A DNA stretch of 64,000 nucleotides from Kibdelosporangium banguiense (lineage in GTDB: Bacteria > Actinomycetota > Actinomycetes > Mycobacteriales > Pseudonocardiaceae), in the NCBI RefSeq assembly GCF_017876405.1, contig NZ_JAGINW010000001.1, forward strand, positions 1,625,203 to 1,689,202. Direction: 5' to 3'. The notes beneath the pieces were generated by a model, which saw only the letters and a program-made list of their open reading frames with translations, was not told the DNA's origin and made no database searches. The position numbers were made by a program, and so were the translations under genes. Shown piece by piece: positions 17,770-26,621 of this stretch (its first letter is position 1; every line of letters begins with the position of its first letter).

Positions 17770-20700
17770 TGTGGGATCCCCTCCGGATTCGGCATCACAT
17801 AACCGAGGCTGCGGTCGACTGTCCCGCCCTCGCAGCCCGGGTCGACCGACTCGAACAACTCGTTTGTGCCTCTTGCCTTGCACCGCAACAGCTCGACCGT
17901 GGCAGCGCCTGTCGGCACGTCCCACACTGTCGCGGTCCACTCGACGGCCTGCTTGCCCTCGCAGTCCGCCTGGTTCGACAGGAAGTAGTCGCTGCCGTTG
18001 CGGCAGGACACCAGCCCGTGCCCACCGGGCGTGCCGAAGTTGGCCACGACGCCGAGCGAGGACTCGGCGCGATAGTCGCCGGTCGTCATGTGCGCGGTGG
18101 AGCGCAGCTCGCCGGCGCCGTCCAGCTCCCGGTACCGCGTCAGGTACTTGTACGCCCTGGAGTAGCCCAGCAAGCCCTGCTGGGTGGCGTCGATCCCTTC
18201 GCAGTCGGCGTGCGGCGAGACGAACAGTTCGCCCTTTGTTTTCTCGGCGCAGCGGTACAGCGCGAATCCGGCTACGCCGGCGGGAACCGTGGTGTAGACG
18301 CGGCCGAGCTCACCGAGCACGCGCTTGCCCTCACAGGCCGGATCCGTTGAGGTGAACTCGTCCGTTCCCGAGATGCACGAGTACAGCATCCTGGTGTTGG
18401 GTGCGCCCGCCGGCGCCGGGAAGCCCAGCGGGGCCTCGAAGTGGTATCCGCGCGGCACGATGTCATTGCTTGTGACGTGTTCCCAGCCGTGTGTGATCCA
18501 GCGACTGAACTGTCCACTATAGAGCGATGGCGCGGGCGGCCGGGGAGCGCGGGCGTCGTCGGCGATCTGGTCCTCGGTACGGGCACCGGTGAACACACGG
18601 ACCTGGTCTATTTCACCGCCCCAGAACCGGGCCGAAGCACCGGCCACCCGGCCGCGACCGAGCACCAGATCACCGGCGACCTCTGGGATACGCGTCCCGG
18701 CAGGGATCGGCGTGGCCGCCACGAGCACACTGTTGACGTACAGCCGGACCTGGCGATCGGCCTCGTCGTAGACACCGGTCAGCTGCACCCAGTCACCGAC
18801 CTGGGCCGGTTCCGGCGAGCTCGCGTCGATGTACGCGGGGTTGTCGATGTCCTGCGGTGACAACCCGAACGACCACGCCTTGGTGTCGGGCCGGTACCGC
18901 AGCGCCCAGCCGGAACCTTTCGGCCCGTCCTGACTGACCGCCGTCTGCCACTTCTCGTTGGCATCGGTGAGCCGGACGTGCGCGGCGACCGTGAAGCTGT
19001 TGTCGGTGCGGATGTGCGTTCCGGTGGTCACCTGACCGGTCGCGCCGTCCAGATGCAGCGCACCACCACCAACCGCGGAGATCTCAGTCCAGGAGGCACC
19101 GCCGGAAAGCGTTGCCTGGCGCCTGTTGCCGGACACGTCGGCGACGCCCGTCCCCGACTTCTCATCCAGCTGGTAGAAGGCCTCGTCCACCGTGGGTATG
19201 GTGGCCAGGGCGTGCATTTCCTTCTGCGACAGCAGCCGGTCGTAGAGCCGCACGTCGTCGATGGAGCCCTTGAAGAAGTCCAACTTGGTGCGGGCCGCCA
19301 GCCCACGGCCGATCTGGGTCGCGCCTGTGGCGTTCCACGTTGCCCTCTGCAGTGCGGTTCGCGACTGTTTGATCCCATCGACGTACAGCGAGATCGTTGA
19401 GGTGGACTTGTCGAACGCGCCGGCGATATGAGTCCACCGGCCGGCCACCGCGGGCTGGTCGGAGTCCACGTACTGCCGCCCGTTGTCCGAGTCGGAGTCG
19501 GTCATCTGGAACCGCCAGGTGTGTTCCGGGCTCAGTTGCAGGAAGAACGCGCTGATCACGGTGCCGTCCTGGCTGACCGCGGTCCGCCAGATGTTGTTCT
19601 CCAGCAGGTCCGCCTTCACCCATGCCGCGACGGTGAACGTGTTGTCGGTACGGATGGCCGGCCGCGCTGTGCTCACATAGGACTGGCCGGCCAGGTGAAC
19701 CGCATCATCTTGTCGGCCAACGGACCAGTCGGGATAAGTCGCGCCGTTGAGTATGACCTTGCCGTGGTTGCCGTTGCCCGAACCATCGGGCGCGTCCATG
19801 GACAACGCGTAGCTGTCCATCCGCCACAGACCGACCGGCGGTTTGCCGATACCGGCCCGGAAGTGGTACCTCCGCACAGGACCCACGTTTCCGGCCCGGT
19901 CCACGCTGCGCGCGTAGAAGTCGAGCCAGGCGTCGGTGTCCGGCGTGACCAACGCCGTCGCGGTACCGTCGGCCTTGGCCTGGACCACCTGCTGGGGATC
20001 GTCGTGCAGGGCGTATTTGTACGCGACCACGTCCGCATCACCCTGGGGTTGCAGCGTGAACGCGCCGGTCTGGCCGATTCCGCCGCCCACACCGAACTCC
20101 GGGTAGTCCGTCGAGGACACGATCGGCGGGTTCACCGGCGGCTTCGTGTCGACCGTGGCGTCGCAGTCGTTCGACCACGGACTCCAGTCGATACCGTCGG
20201 ATGTCCTGGCGCGCCAGGATATCGTCTGCCCCTCGGTGAACGTGCCCGCCGGGATCGTGACCCCGAACGTGGTGTTCTCCGGTTGGTTGAGCGTGGTGGT
20301 GCTGCCCTTCCAGGCGCCGCCCTTGATGTACCACTCGAACTCGACCTTGACATTGCCGCCGTCCGGGTCGGTCGGCTTTGCCTTGAGCGTGGGGCCGCCG
20401 TTGTAGATGTACGCCTGCTGCGGGACGAGAGTGCAGTCCTTGCCGTCGGTGGTCTTGAACAACGGCGCCGCCGGGATGCTGTTGTACTTGACGATCAGGG
20501 ACACGTTGTTCGGGTCGAACTTCTTCCAGGCGTAGGTGTCCCCCTCGTCGACCGCCTTGAACATCAATGTGGTCGTCGGCGAGCGGCCCGCGACGGAGTT
20601 GTTCACCGCATTGATCACGTTGAAGCCCAGCCATTTCCCGGGACAGCCGGCGTCGTGGCCATAGGCCACGTTGACCCGCGCGAGTTCCTGGCCGATCCAC

Positions 20701-21806
20701 GGCTGGTTGTTCCACGACGTGCTGGGGTTGATCGAGCCGGTCTCGTGCAGCCCGAGCGGTCTCGCCTCACAGCTCGACGAGTAGAACTCGAACGCGTTGA
20801 ACTCGGCACTCAGGACGTGCTTGCCGATCACTCCCGACACGTCGAACTGGAAGTAGCTGCGGGCCGTGACCGCCGGTACCTCCCATGCGCTGTAACCGAC
20901 CTTGGCGATGTTGTCGCCGTCACCGAACCAGTACGAGTTCCCGGCGTACCTCACCGGCCAGCCGTAGACCAGGGCCCATGCGGCGCGCCCGACTGTCCAG
21001 TCCGGGTCGATCTCCACCGGGTACTGGGTGTCCGGCCCGGTGAGCAGCGCCTGGTCGGGCAGGACCGCGAGGTGGTCGGCGGCGACCTCGATCGGGATCT
21101 GCTTGAGGTTCTTCGTGGCGTCCCACATGACCGGCTTGCCGGTCTGGAAGACCTCCTTGCCGGCCTTGTCCAAGGCTTTCGCCGTGCCATCGGCCTCGCG
21201 CCGCACGGTCAGCCCGGCGGACTTGAGTCCGAAGGAGAGCTTGCGCAGCTCGGGATTCGACGCGGCGGCACGGTCCTTGACGACCAGGACCTTGGCGTAT
21301 CCCTGGCGGGTGGCCCGCAGCTTGAGATCGACGCCGGGCAGGACCTCTCGATAGATCGCGGTGTCACCGGCCAGCTCGGGCCGCGGCAACGGCCGCGGCC
21401 AGGTCAGTTCGAGCTTCGCGGCTCCATCGGCGATGGTGACGAGCGGCCCGGAGCCGCCCGCGGAGAACGTCTGCGCGACGGCGCCGACCTTGGCCTGGAC
21501 AGTCGAGTTGCCGGCGAACGTGAGCGTGTTGTCGATCGGCGCCCAGCCGCCGTCCTTGCGCCCGCGGACCGGCACCACGTTCTGTTCCATGGTGTAGGTG
21601 CCGTCGGGTTCCGCGAACACCCGAGTCGTGGGTGACGTCTGTTCCGGCAGTTCGACGTGCTGTCCTGTCCGCTTCGCGCGGACAGTCGGTGTCTCGGGCT
21701 GTGTGACGCCCTGTTGGCTCATCGCGACGGGCGGCTGTACGACGCCCATCACCCCCAGTGTGACCAGCAGCGCGCATGCGAGCGCGCCGGTTCTTCTTCC
21801 GACCAT
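17766..21806 (-). CDS. Giant secreted LamG protein with Cys-rich repeats
   Basis: 1346 residues from the ATG at 21806; a signal peptide spans about residues 1-30. Rough order: N-terminal beta domain, a DNRLRE-like segment near 318-450 (SYFQFDVSGV), a linker, two LamG/concanavalin-like jellyroll domains (about 655-860 and 878-1080, with WTHIAGAFDKSTSTISLYVDG and WVQLTGVYDEADRQVRLYVN), and from about 1135 four repeats of the form L-x2-C-x6-(D/E)-x-F-x-(S)-x4-CEG-x8-LG. The repeats resemble DUF5648-type lectin-like modules. The protein probably binds glycans or wall material outside the cell. It shares an operon with the RHS gene. No ribosome site precedes the start, so the message may be leaderless. 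Confidence 0.85.
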   Translation of the reverse strand: MVGRRTGALACALLVTLGVMGVVQPPVAMSQQGVTQPETPTVRAKRTGQHVELPEQTSPTTRVFAEPDGTYTMEQNVVPVRGRKDGGWAPIDNTLTFAGNSTVQAKVGAVAQTFSAGGSGPLVTIADGAAKLELTWPRPLPRPELAGDTAIYREVLPGVDLKLRATRQGYAKVLVVKDRAAASNPELRKLSFGLKSAGLTVRREADGTAKALDKAGKEVFQTGKPVMWDATKNLKQIPIEVAADHLAVLPDQALLTGPDTQYPVEIDPDWTVGRAAWALVYGWPVRYAGNSYWFGDGDNIAKVGYSAWEVPAVTARSYFQFDVSGVIGKHVLSAEFNAFEFYSSSCEARPLGLHETGSINPSTSWNNQPWIGQELARVNVAYGHDAGCPGKWLGFNVINAVNNSVAGRSPTTTLMFKAVDEGDTYAWKKFDPNNVSLIVKYNSIPAAPLFKTTDGKDCTLVPQQAYIYNGGPTLKAKPTDPDGGNVKVEFEWYIKGGAWKGSTTTLNQPENTTFGVTIPAGTFTEGQTISWRARTSDGIDWSPWSNDCDATVDTKPPVNPPIVSSTDYPEFGVGGGIGQTGAFTLQPQGDADVVAYKYALHDDPQQVVQAKADGTATALVTPDTDAWLDFYARSVDRAGNVGPVRRYHFRAGIGKPPVGLWRMDSYALSMDAPDGSGNGNHGKVILNGATYPDWSVGRQDDAVHLAGQSYVSTARPAIRTDNTFTVAAWVKADLLENNIWRTAVSQDGTVISAFFLQLSPEHTWRFQMTDSDSDNGRQYVDSDQPAVAGRWTHIAGAFDKSTSTISLYVDGIKQSRTALQRATWNATGATQIGRGLAARTKLDFFKGSIDDVRLYDRLLSQKEMHALATIPTVDEAFYQLDEKSGTGVADVSGNRRQATLSGGASWTEISAVGGGALHLDGATGQVTTGTHIRTDNSFTVAAHVRLTDANEKWQTAVSQDGPKGSGWALRYRPDTKAWSFGLSPQDIDNPAYIDASSPEPAQVGDWVQLTGVYDEADRQVRLYVNSVLVAATPIPAGTRIPEVAGDLVLGRGRVAGASARFWGGEIDQVRVFTGARTEDQIADDARAPRPPAPSLYSGQFSRWITHGWEHVTSNDIVPRGYHFEAPLGFPAPAGAPNTRMLYSCISGTDEFTSTDPACEGKRVLGELGRVYTTVPAGVAGFALYRCAEKTKGELFVSPHADCEGIDATQQGLLGYSRAYKYLTRYRELDGAGELRSTAHMTTGDYRAESSLGVVANFGTPGGHGLVSCRNGSDYFLSNQADCEGKQAVEWTATVWDVPTGAATVELLRCKARGTNELFESVDPGCEGGTVDRSLGYVMPNPEGIPQ

Positions 21807-21826
21807 GCTCGCACTGTCAGATATTG

Positions 21827-21844
21827 ATCTTGAGAGATTCTTGA
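21827..21844 (-). promoter_or_regulatory. Heptamer direct repeat, candidate SARP operator
   Basis: On the minus strand TCAAGAA and TCAAGAT are separated by four bases, an 11-bp period. SARP regulators of the DnrI/ActII-4/AfsR type bind such tandem heptamers (often TCGAGnn) next to a poor -35. Eight bases downstream of the second heptamer stands GACAGT, a possible -10 that would put transcription start at about the LamG ATG. It lies between the SARP gene and the LamG-RHS operon, facing the operon. Confidence 0.5.
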
Positions 21845-21900
21845 ACTGGGCGCTGCTGGCTGTTTCCATGTGCGTCGGGGATTTTCAGGGGGGCATAGCG

Positions 21901-24615
21901 ATGGAATTCGGCCTGCTCGGCGCGGTGGTGGCACACGGACCGGACGGCACCGTCCAGATCGGACATTCCCGGCAGAGCAGCGTGCTGGCGGCGCTGCTGT
22001 TCGACGCGAACCGGCCCGTATCGGCTGATCAGCTGCTCGACCGGGTATGGGGTGATCGCCCGCCACAGACCGCGCGCGGCACGCTCTCCACCTATCTGAC
22101 GCGGCTGCGGCAGGCCCTGGCGCCGGTCCCCATCGAACGCAACTCCGGCGGCTACCAGATCACGGTCGAACCCGGCGCGCTCGACCTCGACCGGTTCACG
22201 GACCTGATCACCCGGGCCCGCGACACCCGCGACGACCAGCTGGCCGCGCGCACGTACGAACTGGCATTCGACCTGTGGCGCGGTGAGCCGTTGCCCGGTC
22301 TGGACACGCCGTGGGCCAACGACATGCGGGCATTGCTGCACCGGCAGCGCTACGCCGCCGAACTGGACTACACCGACGTCCGGCTACGGCTCAGCGAACA
22401 CGGCAGTGTGCTGGCCGAGCTGACCACCCGGGCGGCCCGGCATCCATTGGACGAGCGGCTGGCCGGTCAGCTGATCCTCGCCCAGTACCGCAGCGGCCGG
22501 CTGGCCGACGCCGTCGAGTACTACCAGCAGTTCCAGCAGCGGCTCACCGACGAGCTCGGCGCGGACCCCGGGCCGCAACTGCGGGAGCTGCACCAGCGGA
22601 TCCTGGCCGCCGACGAGATCGTGCTGGCGCCCGAACCCGGCAACCGGCCCCGGCCACCACGGCAGCTGCCCGCACCGCCGCGCCCGTTCACCGGCCGGGC
22701 AGCCGAGCTCATCCACCTCAGCGACCGGCTCGACAGCGACGCGAGCACAGTCGTCATCTCCGCGATCGGAGGCGGTGGCGGGATCGGCAAGACCTCGCTG
22801 GCCCTGCACTGGGCGCACCTGCACGCCGACCGTTTCCCGGATGGCCAGTTGTTCGTCAACCTGCGCGGGTTCGACCCGAGCAGCGAACCCACTCCGCCGA
22901 CAACCGCACTGCGCGGGTTCCTGGCAGCGTTGGGTGTCGCACCGAAGGACATCCCCGCCGACCATGACGCGCAGGCCGGGCTCTACCGCAGCCTGGTGGC
23001 CGACCGGCAGATGCTCGTCGTGCTGGACAACGCCGCCGACACCGCACAGGTCGTCCCCCTGCTCGCCGGTTCTCCGGCCGTTCTCACCCTGGTGACCAGC
23101 CGCCGGCCATTGACCGGCTTGATCGTCACGCATGGCGCGCAGGCCGTGCCGCTCGACGTGCTGACCAGCGAAGAGGCCCACGACCTGCTGGCCGGCCGGC
23201 TCGGCCGAGCCCGGCTGGCCGCCGAGCCGGCAGCGGTGGCGCAACTGGTGCAGCACTGCGGCGGCTTGCCGCTGGCGCTGGGCATCGTGGCGGCGCGAGC
23301 CATCGTGTCAGGCCTGCCACTGGCCGAGCTGGCCGAGCAACTCGCCGCGCACCGCCTGGATGTCCTGGACGCCGGCGAGGCGAACTTGAACCTGCGCGCC
23401 GTGTTCGCGTTGTCGCACCGCGCCCTCGCGCCGGAGACCGCCCGGCTCGCGTGCCTGCTCGGGGTCGCGCCCGGCCCGGACATCGCGGTCGTCGCCGTCG
23501 ACGTTCTCACAGGGCAGAACGCTGCCGGGATGCTGGCTGAACTCGAAGCCGCACACCTGGTCACGCAGGCCACGCCCGGCCGGTACCGGATGCACGACCT
23601 CGTCCGGCTCGACGCTGTCGAACGCGCGGCGGCGTTGCCCGCCGACGTGCGCGAGACCGCGTTGCACCGATTGATCAACTACTACATCACCACGGCACAG
23701 GCTGCCGACCGGCTGCTCGCCCCCGCCCGGCCACCGGTGGAGCTCACCGAACCGGGTGACCCGCTGATCCCGTTGCATGACCAGGCCGAGGCAATGGCGT
23801 GGATGACCCCCGAGCTTGCCTGTCTGACCGCCGCCCAGCAGCTGGCCGCCGATCTGGGCTGGCACTCGAAGGTCTGGGAGCTGTCGCTGGTCACCGACAC
23901 CTTCCGGTCTCGCCGGGGCGCGCTGGCCGAGCACCTGTCCGTACTGCGCGCGGCGGTCGCCGCCACGGAGGCCGCTGGTGACCTGCGGATCCAGACCAGG
24001 CTGCACGCGAATTTCGGGCAGGTCACCGCACGCGCGGGCATGCTCACCGAGTCCGTGCGCAGCCTGGAACGCGTTGCCGAGCTGGCGACCAGGACAGGCG
24101 ACATCGTCATGCGGGCGCATGCCCACAACAGCATGGCCGAGAGCTGGGGCCACCAGGGCGACAACCACCGCGCCCTGCACCACGCCAGCCAGGCACTGGC
24201 GCTCTACCGGGCCGCCGGCAACCAGAGGTTCGAGGCCAATGCCCTCAACCAGACCGGCTGGGTACTAGCGCTGCTCGGACACTACGACGAGGCCCGCACG
24301 AACTGCGAGGCCGGGTTGAAACTGCAACACGAACTGGGCAGCGTCACCGGTGAGATCCAGGACAGCCTCGGCTACATCGAGGAACACAGCGGCAGGTTCG
24401 CCGAAGCCGTCAGCTGGTACCGCGAGGCGATCGCGGTCTTCGAAGTGGTCGGCGACACCTACAACATCGCCACCACGCTGATCCAGCTCGGCCGGGCATG
24501 TGCCGCCATCGGCCATACCGCGGACGCCGAAGCCGCATGGCGGCGGGCTTTGCAGCTCTGCCGTGCTCAACAGCGGCGCAACGACGTGGCGAACCTCGAG
24601 CGGCTACTCGGCTGA
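21901..24615 (+). CDS. SARP family regulator with NB-ARC and TPR domains
   Basis: 904 residues from an ATG at 21901 behind CAGGGGGG. Residues 1-95 form an OmpR-like winged helix (FDANRPVSADQLLDRVWGDRPP), about 96-245 the bacterial transcriptional activation domain ending ELGADPGPQLRELHQRIL, then an NB-ARC ATPase with P-loop GGGGGIGKTSLAL near 290, LVVLDNA (Walker B) and the GLPLAL motif, and a C-terminal TPR array of roughly 250 residues. This is the AfsR-like large SARP layout: an ATP- or ligand-gated activator of adjacent genes. It is divergent from the LamG-RHS operon, its most likely target. It ends 12 bases from the convergent cold-shock gene. Confidence 0.95.
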   Translation: MEFGLLGAVVAHGPDGTVQIGHSRQSSVLAALLFDANRPVSADQLLDRVWGDRPPQTARGTLSTYLTRLRQALAPVPIERNSGGYQITVEPGALDLDRFTDLITRARDTRDDQLAARTYELAFDLWRGEPLPGLDTPWANDMRALLHRQRYAAELDYTDVRLRLSEHGSVLAELTTRAARHPLDERLAGQLILAQYRSGRLADAVEYYQQFQQRLTDELGADPGPQLRELHQRILAADEIVLAPEPGNRPRPPRQLPAPPRPFTGRAAELIHLSDRLDSDASTVVISAIGGGGGIGKTSLALHWAHLHADRFPDGQLFVNLRGFDPSSEPTPPTTALRGFLAALGVAPKDIPADHDAQAGLYRSLVADRQMLVVLDNAADTAQVVPLLAGSPAVLTLVTSRRPLTGLIVTHGAQAVPLDVLTSEEAHDLLAGRLGRARLAAEPAAVAQLVQHCGGLPLALGIVAARAIVSGLPLAELAEQLAAHRLDVLDAGEANLNLRAVFALSHRALAPETARLACLLGVAPGPDIAVVAVDVLTGQNAAGMLAELEAAHLVTQATPGRYRMHDLVRLDAVERAAALPADVRETALHRLINYYITTAQAADRLLAPARPPVELTEPGDPLIPLHDQAEAMAWMTPELACLTAAQQLAADLGWHSKVWELSLVTDTFRSRRGALAEHLSVLRAAVAATEAAGDLRIQTRLHANFGQVTARAGMLTESVRSLERVAELATRTGDIVMRAHAHNSMAESWGHQGDNHRALHHASQALALYRAAGNQRFEANALNQTGWVLALLGHYDEARTNCEAGLKLQHELGSVTGEIQDSLGYIEEHSGRFAEAVSWYREAIAVFEVVGDTYNIATTLIQLGRACAAIGHTADAEAAWRRALQLCRAQQRRNDVANLERLLG

Positions 24616-24627
24616 CCCAGCGCGGGT

Positions 24628-25023
24628 TTACGGGTCGAGCTCCCTGGCGACCGCGCGCACCACTTCGGCGATTCGCTTCGTGGCCTTGCGATCCGGGTAA
24701 CGGCCGCGGCGCAGGTCGGGCTGGATCTTGGCTTCCAGCATCTTGATCATGTCCTCGACGAGGCCGTGCAGCTCCTCGGCCGGGCGCCGGTGCGCCTCGG
24801 CCACTGAAGGCACCGGATCAACCAGCCGGACCGACAACGCCTGCGGCCCGCGGCGGCCGTCGGCCACCCCGAACTCGATGCGTTGCCCGGCCTTGAGTCC
24901 TTGCACGCCAGGAGGAAGCGCGGAAGCACGGACGTACACGTCCTCCCCGCCATCCTGCGTGACGAACCCGAAGCCCTTCTCCGAGTCGTACCATTTGACC
25001 CGTCCGGTCGGCACAGCTCTCAC
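24628..25023 (-). CDS. Cold-shock domain protein with C-terminal helix domain
   Basis: 131 residues from a GTG at 25023 preceded by GAGGGAAC. Residues 5-67 are a cold-shock fold: [18 protein letters not shown] carries RNP1 and DVYVRASAL is the RNP2 region (normally VFVH; here Tyr and Arg replace Phe and His). The family binds single-stranded RNA and melts structure. The added 60-residue basic helical tail, seen in larger actinobacterial cold-shock proteins such as the mycobacterial CspB type, is absent from the 67-residue CspA type. The frame remains open 12 codons upstream without a ribosome site. Confidence 0.9.
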   Translation of the reverse strand: MRAVPTGRVKWYDSEKGFGFVTQDGGEDVYVRASALPPGVQGLKAGQRIEFGVADGRRGPQALSVRLVDPVPSVAEAHRRPAEELHGLVEDMIKMLEAKIQPDLRRGRYPDRKATKRIAEVVRAVARELDP

Positions 25024-25155
25024 CGTTCCCTCGTCGACTCTGCCCAGCCGCGCACCCAACAGCCCGCACGACTAACGCGCCCCGGGCACGCCCAGGACGC
25101 GTCCCACCAGCCTATGCCAAACAGCGGTCCTGGCGTAGCGCATAGTCTTTCCCGC

Positions 25156-25341
25156 GTGACCGGATCCAAACTCATGCCCGCCGCGATCGCCTTGTTCGTC
25201 ATCGGCCTGATCGCGGTCATCGCGGTGTTCGGGCTGTACGCCGCCGGGCAGCGCAACCTGACTGTGTGGCTTTATGTCGCGGCCATGCTGCTGCCCGTTG
25301 GCTTGGGGCTGGCGGTTTTCAGCGTCGTGCGGCGTCGCTGA
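25156..25341 (+). CDS. Small two-helix membrane protein
   Basis: 61 residues from a GTG at 25156. Two hydrophobic segments (about residues 7-26 and 34-54) are joined by the short loop AAGQRNLTV, and the tail is RRR, so both ends are probably cytoplasmic. No family or function is recognised. The last 23 bases overlap the convergent HAD gene tail to tail. The coding bias and hydrophobic layout favour a real gene, but a ribosome site is not clear. Confidence 0.6.
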   Translation: MTGSKLMPAAIALFVIGLIAVIAVFGLYAAGQRNLTVWLYVAAMLLPVGLGLAVFSVVRRR

Positions 25342-25930
25342 ACCAGGCCGGGAAGTCGAGCAGGCTGGGCAGAACCACGTGTGCCCCAGCCGAAGTGAGC
25401 ATTTCCGCGTCGCACGGCCCGGTGGCCACGCCGACCGCGAGCGCACCCGCCGCGGCCGCGCCGGCCATGTCGCCGATGTGGTCGCCGACATAGATCTGGG
25501 CGCCGTGCAGCTTGAGGGCCTCGGCCTTGGCAGCCGACCACAGGTCGCCGATCAAGTGATCAACATCCCATCCCAGCGCTGCCATGTGCAGTTCGGCGTT
25601 CCGCTGGTACTTGGCGGTCACGATCATGGTCTTCCCGCCCGCGGCCCGTACCGCGGCCAGCGCGGCCTCCGCGCCGGGCAACGGCAACGTCTCCGGGATC
25701 GCGATCGCGGGGTACAACTCCCGGAAGCGGGCCACGTACCGGTCGACGTCCAGCTCCGCGATACCGATCTTGAGAAACATGTCGCGCAATGGCGGTCCCA
25801 TGTTCGCGACGATGTAGTCGCCGTCGAGCTGTACGCCCATTTCCTCGGCTAGCGCGGTGATCGCGAGCAGCACGCCCGGCCTCGCGTCGATCAACGTCAT
25901 GTCCAGGTCGAAGCCGACGGTCACAGTCAC
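25319..25930 (-). CDS. HAD family hydrolase, phosphoglycolate-phosphatase like
   Basis: 203 residues from a GTG at 25930. Motif I FDLDMTLID holds the nucleophile Asp and acid Asp, motif II is MIVTAK (T in place of the usual S/T, conserved), motif III Lys lies in AAKAEAL, and motif IV is YVGDHIGDMAGA. The helical cap between residues 20 and 85 is of the C1 type as in Gph/PhnX relatives. It probably dephosphorylates a small metabolite. The 3' end overlaps the convergent membrane-protein gene by 23 bases. Confidence 0.9.
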   Translation of the reverse strand: MTVTVGFDLDMTLIDARPGVLLAITALAEEMGVQLDGDYIVANMGPPLRDMFLKIGIAELDVDRYVARFRELYPAIAIPETLPLPGAEAALAAVRAAGGKTMIVTAKYQRNAELHMAALGWDVDHLIGDLWSAAKAEALKLHGAQIYVGDHIGDMAGAAAAGALAVGVATGPCDAEMLTSAGAHVVLPSLLDFPAWFSDAARR

Positions 25931-25976
25931 ACCTCCAGCCTAAGTACTTTACGAAACGCCTTTTCAGGTACAGCTG

Positions 25977-26003
25977 GTTGACATCGACACGGTTTGTGTC
26001 AAC
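25977..26003. promoter_or_regulatory. Nested inverted repeats before TetR gene
   Basis: GTTGACA (25977-25983) and TGTCAAC (25997-26003) are exact inverted repeats, and inside them GACAC (25986-25990) pairs with GTGTC (25996-26000). The left arm contains a -35-like TTGACA. The element ends 9 bases before the TetR start codon, the usual place for an autoregulatory operator controlling tetR, R2lox and mntH. The TTGACA/TGTCAA core resembles the palindrome at 4896-4915. Confidence 0.6.
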
Positions 26004-26012
26004 ACTCGCGGC

Positions 26013-26603
26013 ATGACCGAGATCACACCGTTCGCCGAACGAGTGCGGCTGTCACTGCGTGAGACCTTGCTGGACGCGGCCGCGGAACTGCTGGCCCAGC
26101 ATGGTTTCGCGGGGCTGCGCATGATCGACGTCGCGAACACCGCCGGGGTGAGCAGGCAGACCGTCTACAACGAGTTCGGCAGCAAGTCCGCCCTCGTCGA
26201 CGCGGTCGCGCTGCGCGCGGTCTCCGAGTTCATCGACGGCGCGGAACAACTGTGGCGTACAGCACCAGACCTGACGTCCGCAGTGCACGCGACCGTCGAG
26301 TACACGGTCCGGCACGGCCGTGATAACCGGCTTGTCGCGTCCGTCATCGGCGGTGCCGAGGCAGAGGACCTGCTGCCGTTTCTGACCACGCGTGCGGAAC
26401 CCGTGCTGCGGCCTGCCATCGAGCAGTACGTACGCCACCTCATTGACCGTGTGCCGACGCTTCCGCACGGCACAGCGACGGTGATAGCCGAGGCGGCCGT
26501 ACGGCTCGCCGTCAGCCACATGATGCTGCCGTCCGGCAACCCCGCGGAGGCCGCCGAGATGGTCGAGGCGGTGATCCTGCCCGCAATCGAGCACTACTCG
26601 TGA
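26013..26603 (+). CDS. TetR family regulator of the R2lox operon
   Basis: 196 residues. The N-terminal helix-turn-helix covers AAAELLAQHGFAGLRMIDVA then AGVSRQTVYNEFGSKSALV, the standard TetR fold; the C-terminal ligand domain is unassigned. The R2-like oxidase gene starts 18 bases after its stop. M. tuberculosis has the same pair (Rv0232 tetR-type, Rv0233 R2lox), so this is a conserved regulator-enzyme unit. A nested palindrome just upstream suggests autoregulation. The upstream gap leaves little room for a leader; a leaderless message is possible. Confidence 0.9.
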   Translation: MTEITPFAERVRLSLRETLLDAAAELLAQHGFAGLRMIDVANTAGVSRQTVYNEFGSKSALVDAVALRAVSEFIDGAEQLWRTAPDLTSAVHATVEYTVRHGRDNRLVASVIGGAEAEDLLPFLTTRAEPVLRPAIEQYVRHLIDRVPTLPHGTATVIAEAAVRLAVSHMMLPSGNPAEAAEMVEAVILPAIEHYS

Positions 26604-26621
26604 GAGCAAAGGAGCTCTTCC

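Noticed and set aside
19428..21635. 735-codon plus-strand frame opposite the LamG gene.
   Set aside because: Same reason: it lacks motifs, and the minus frame shows clear domains and a signal peptide.
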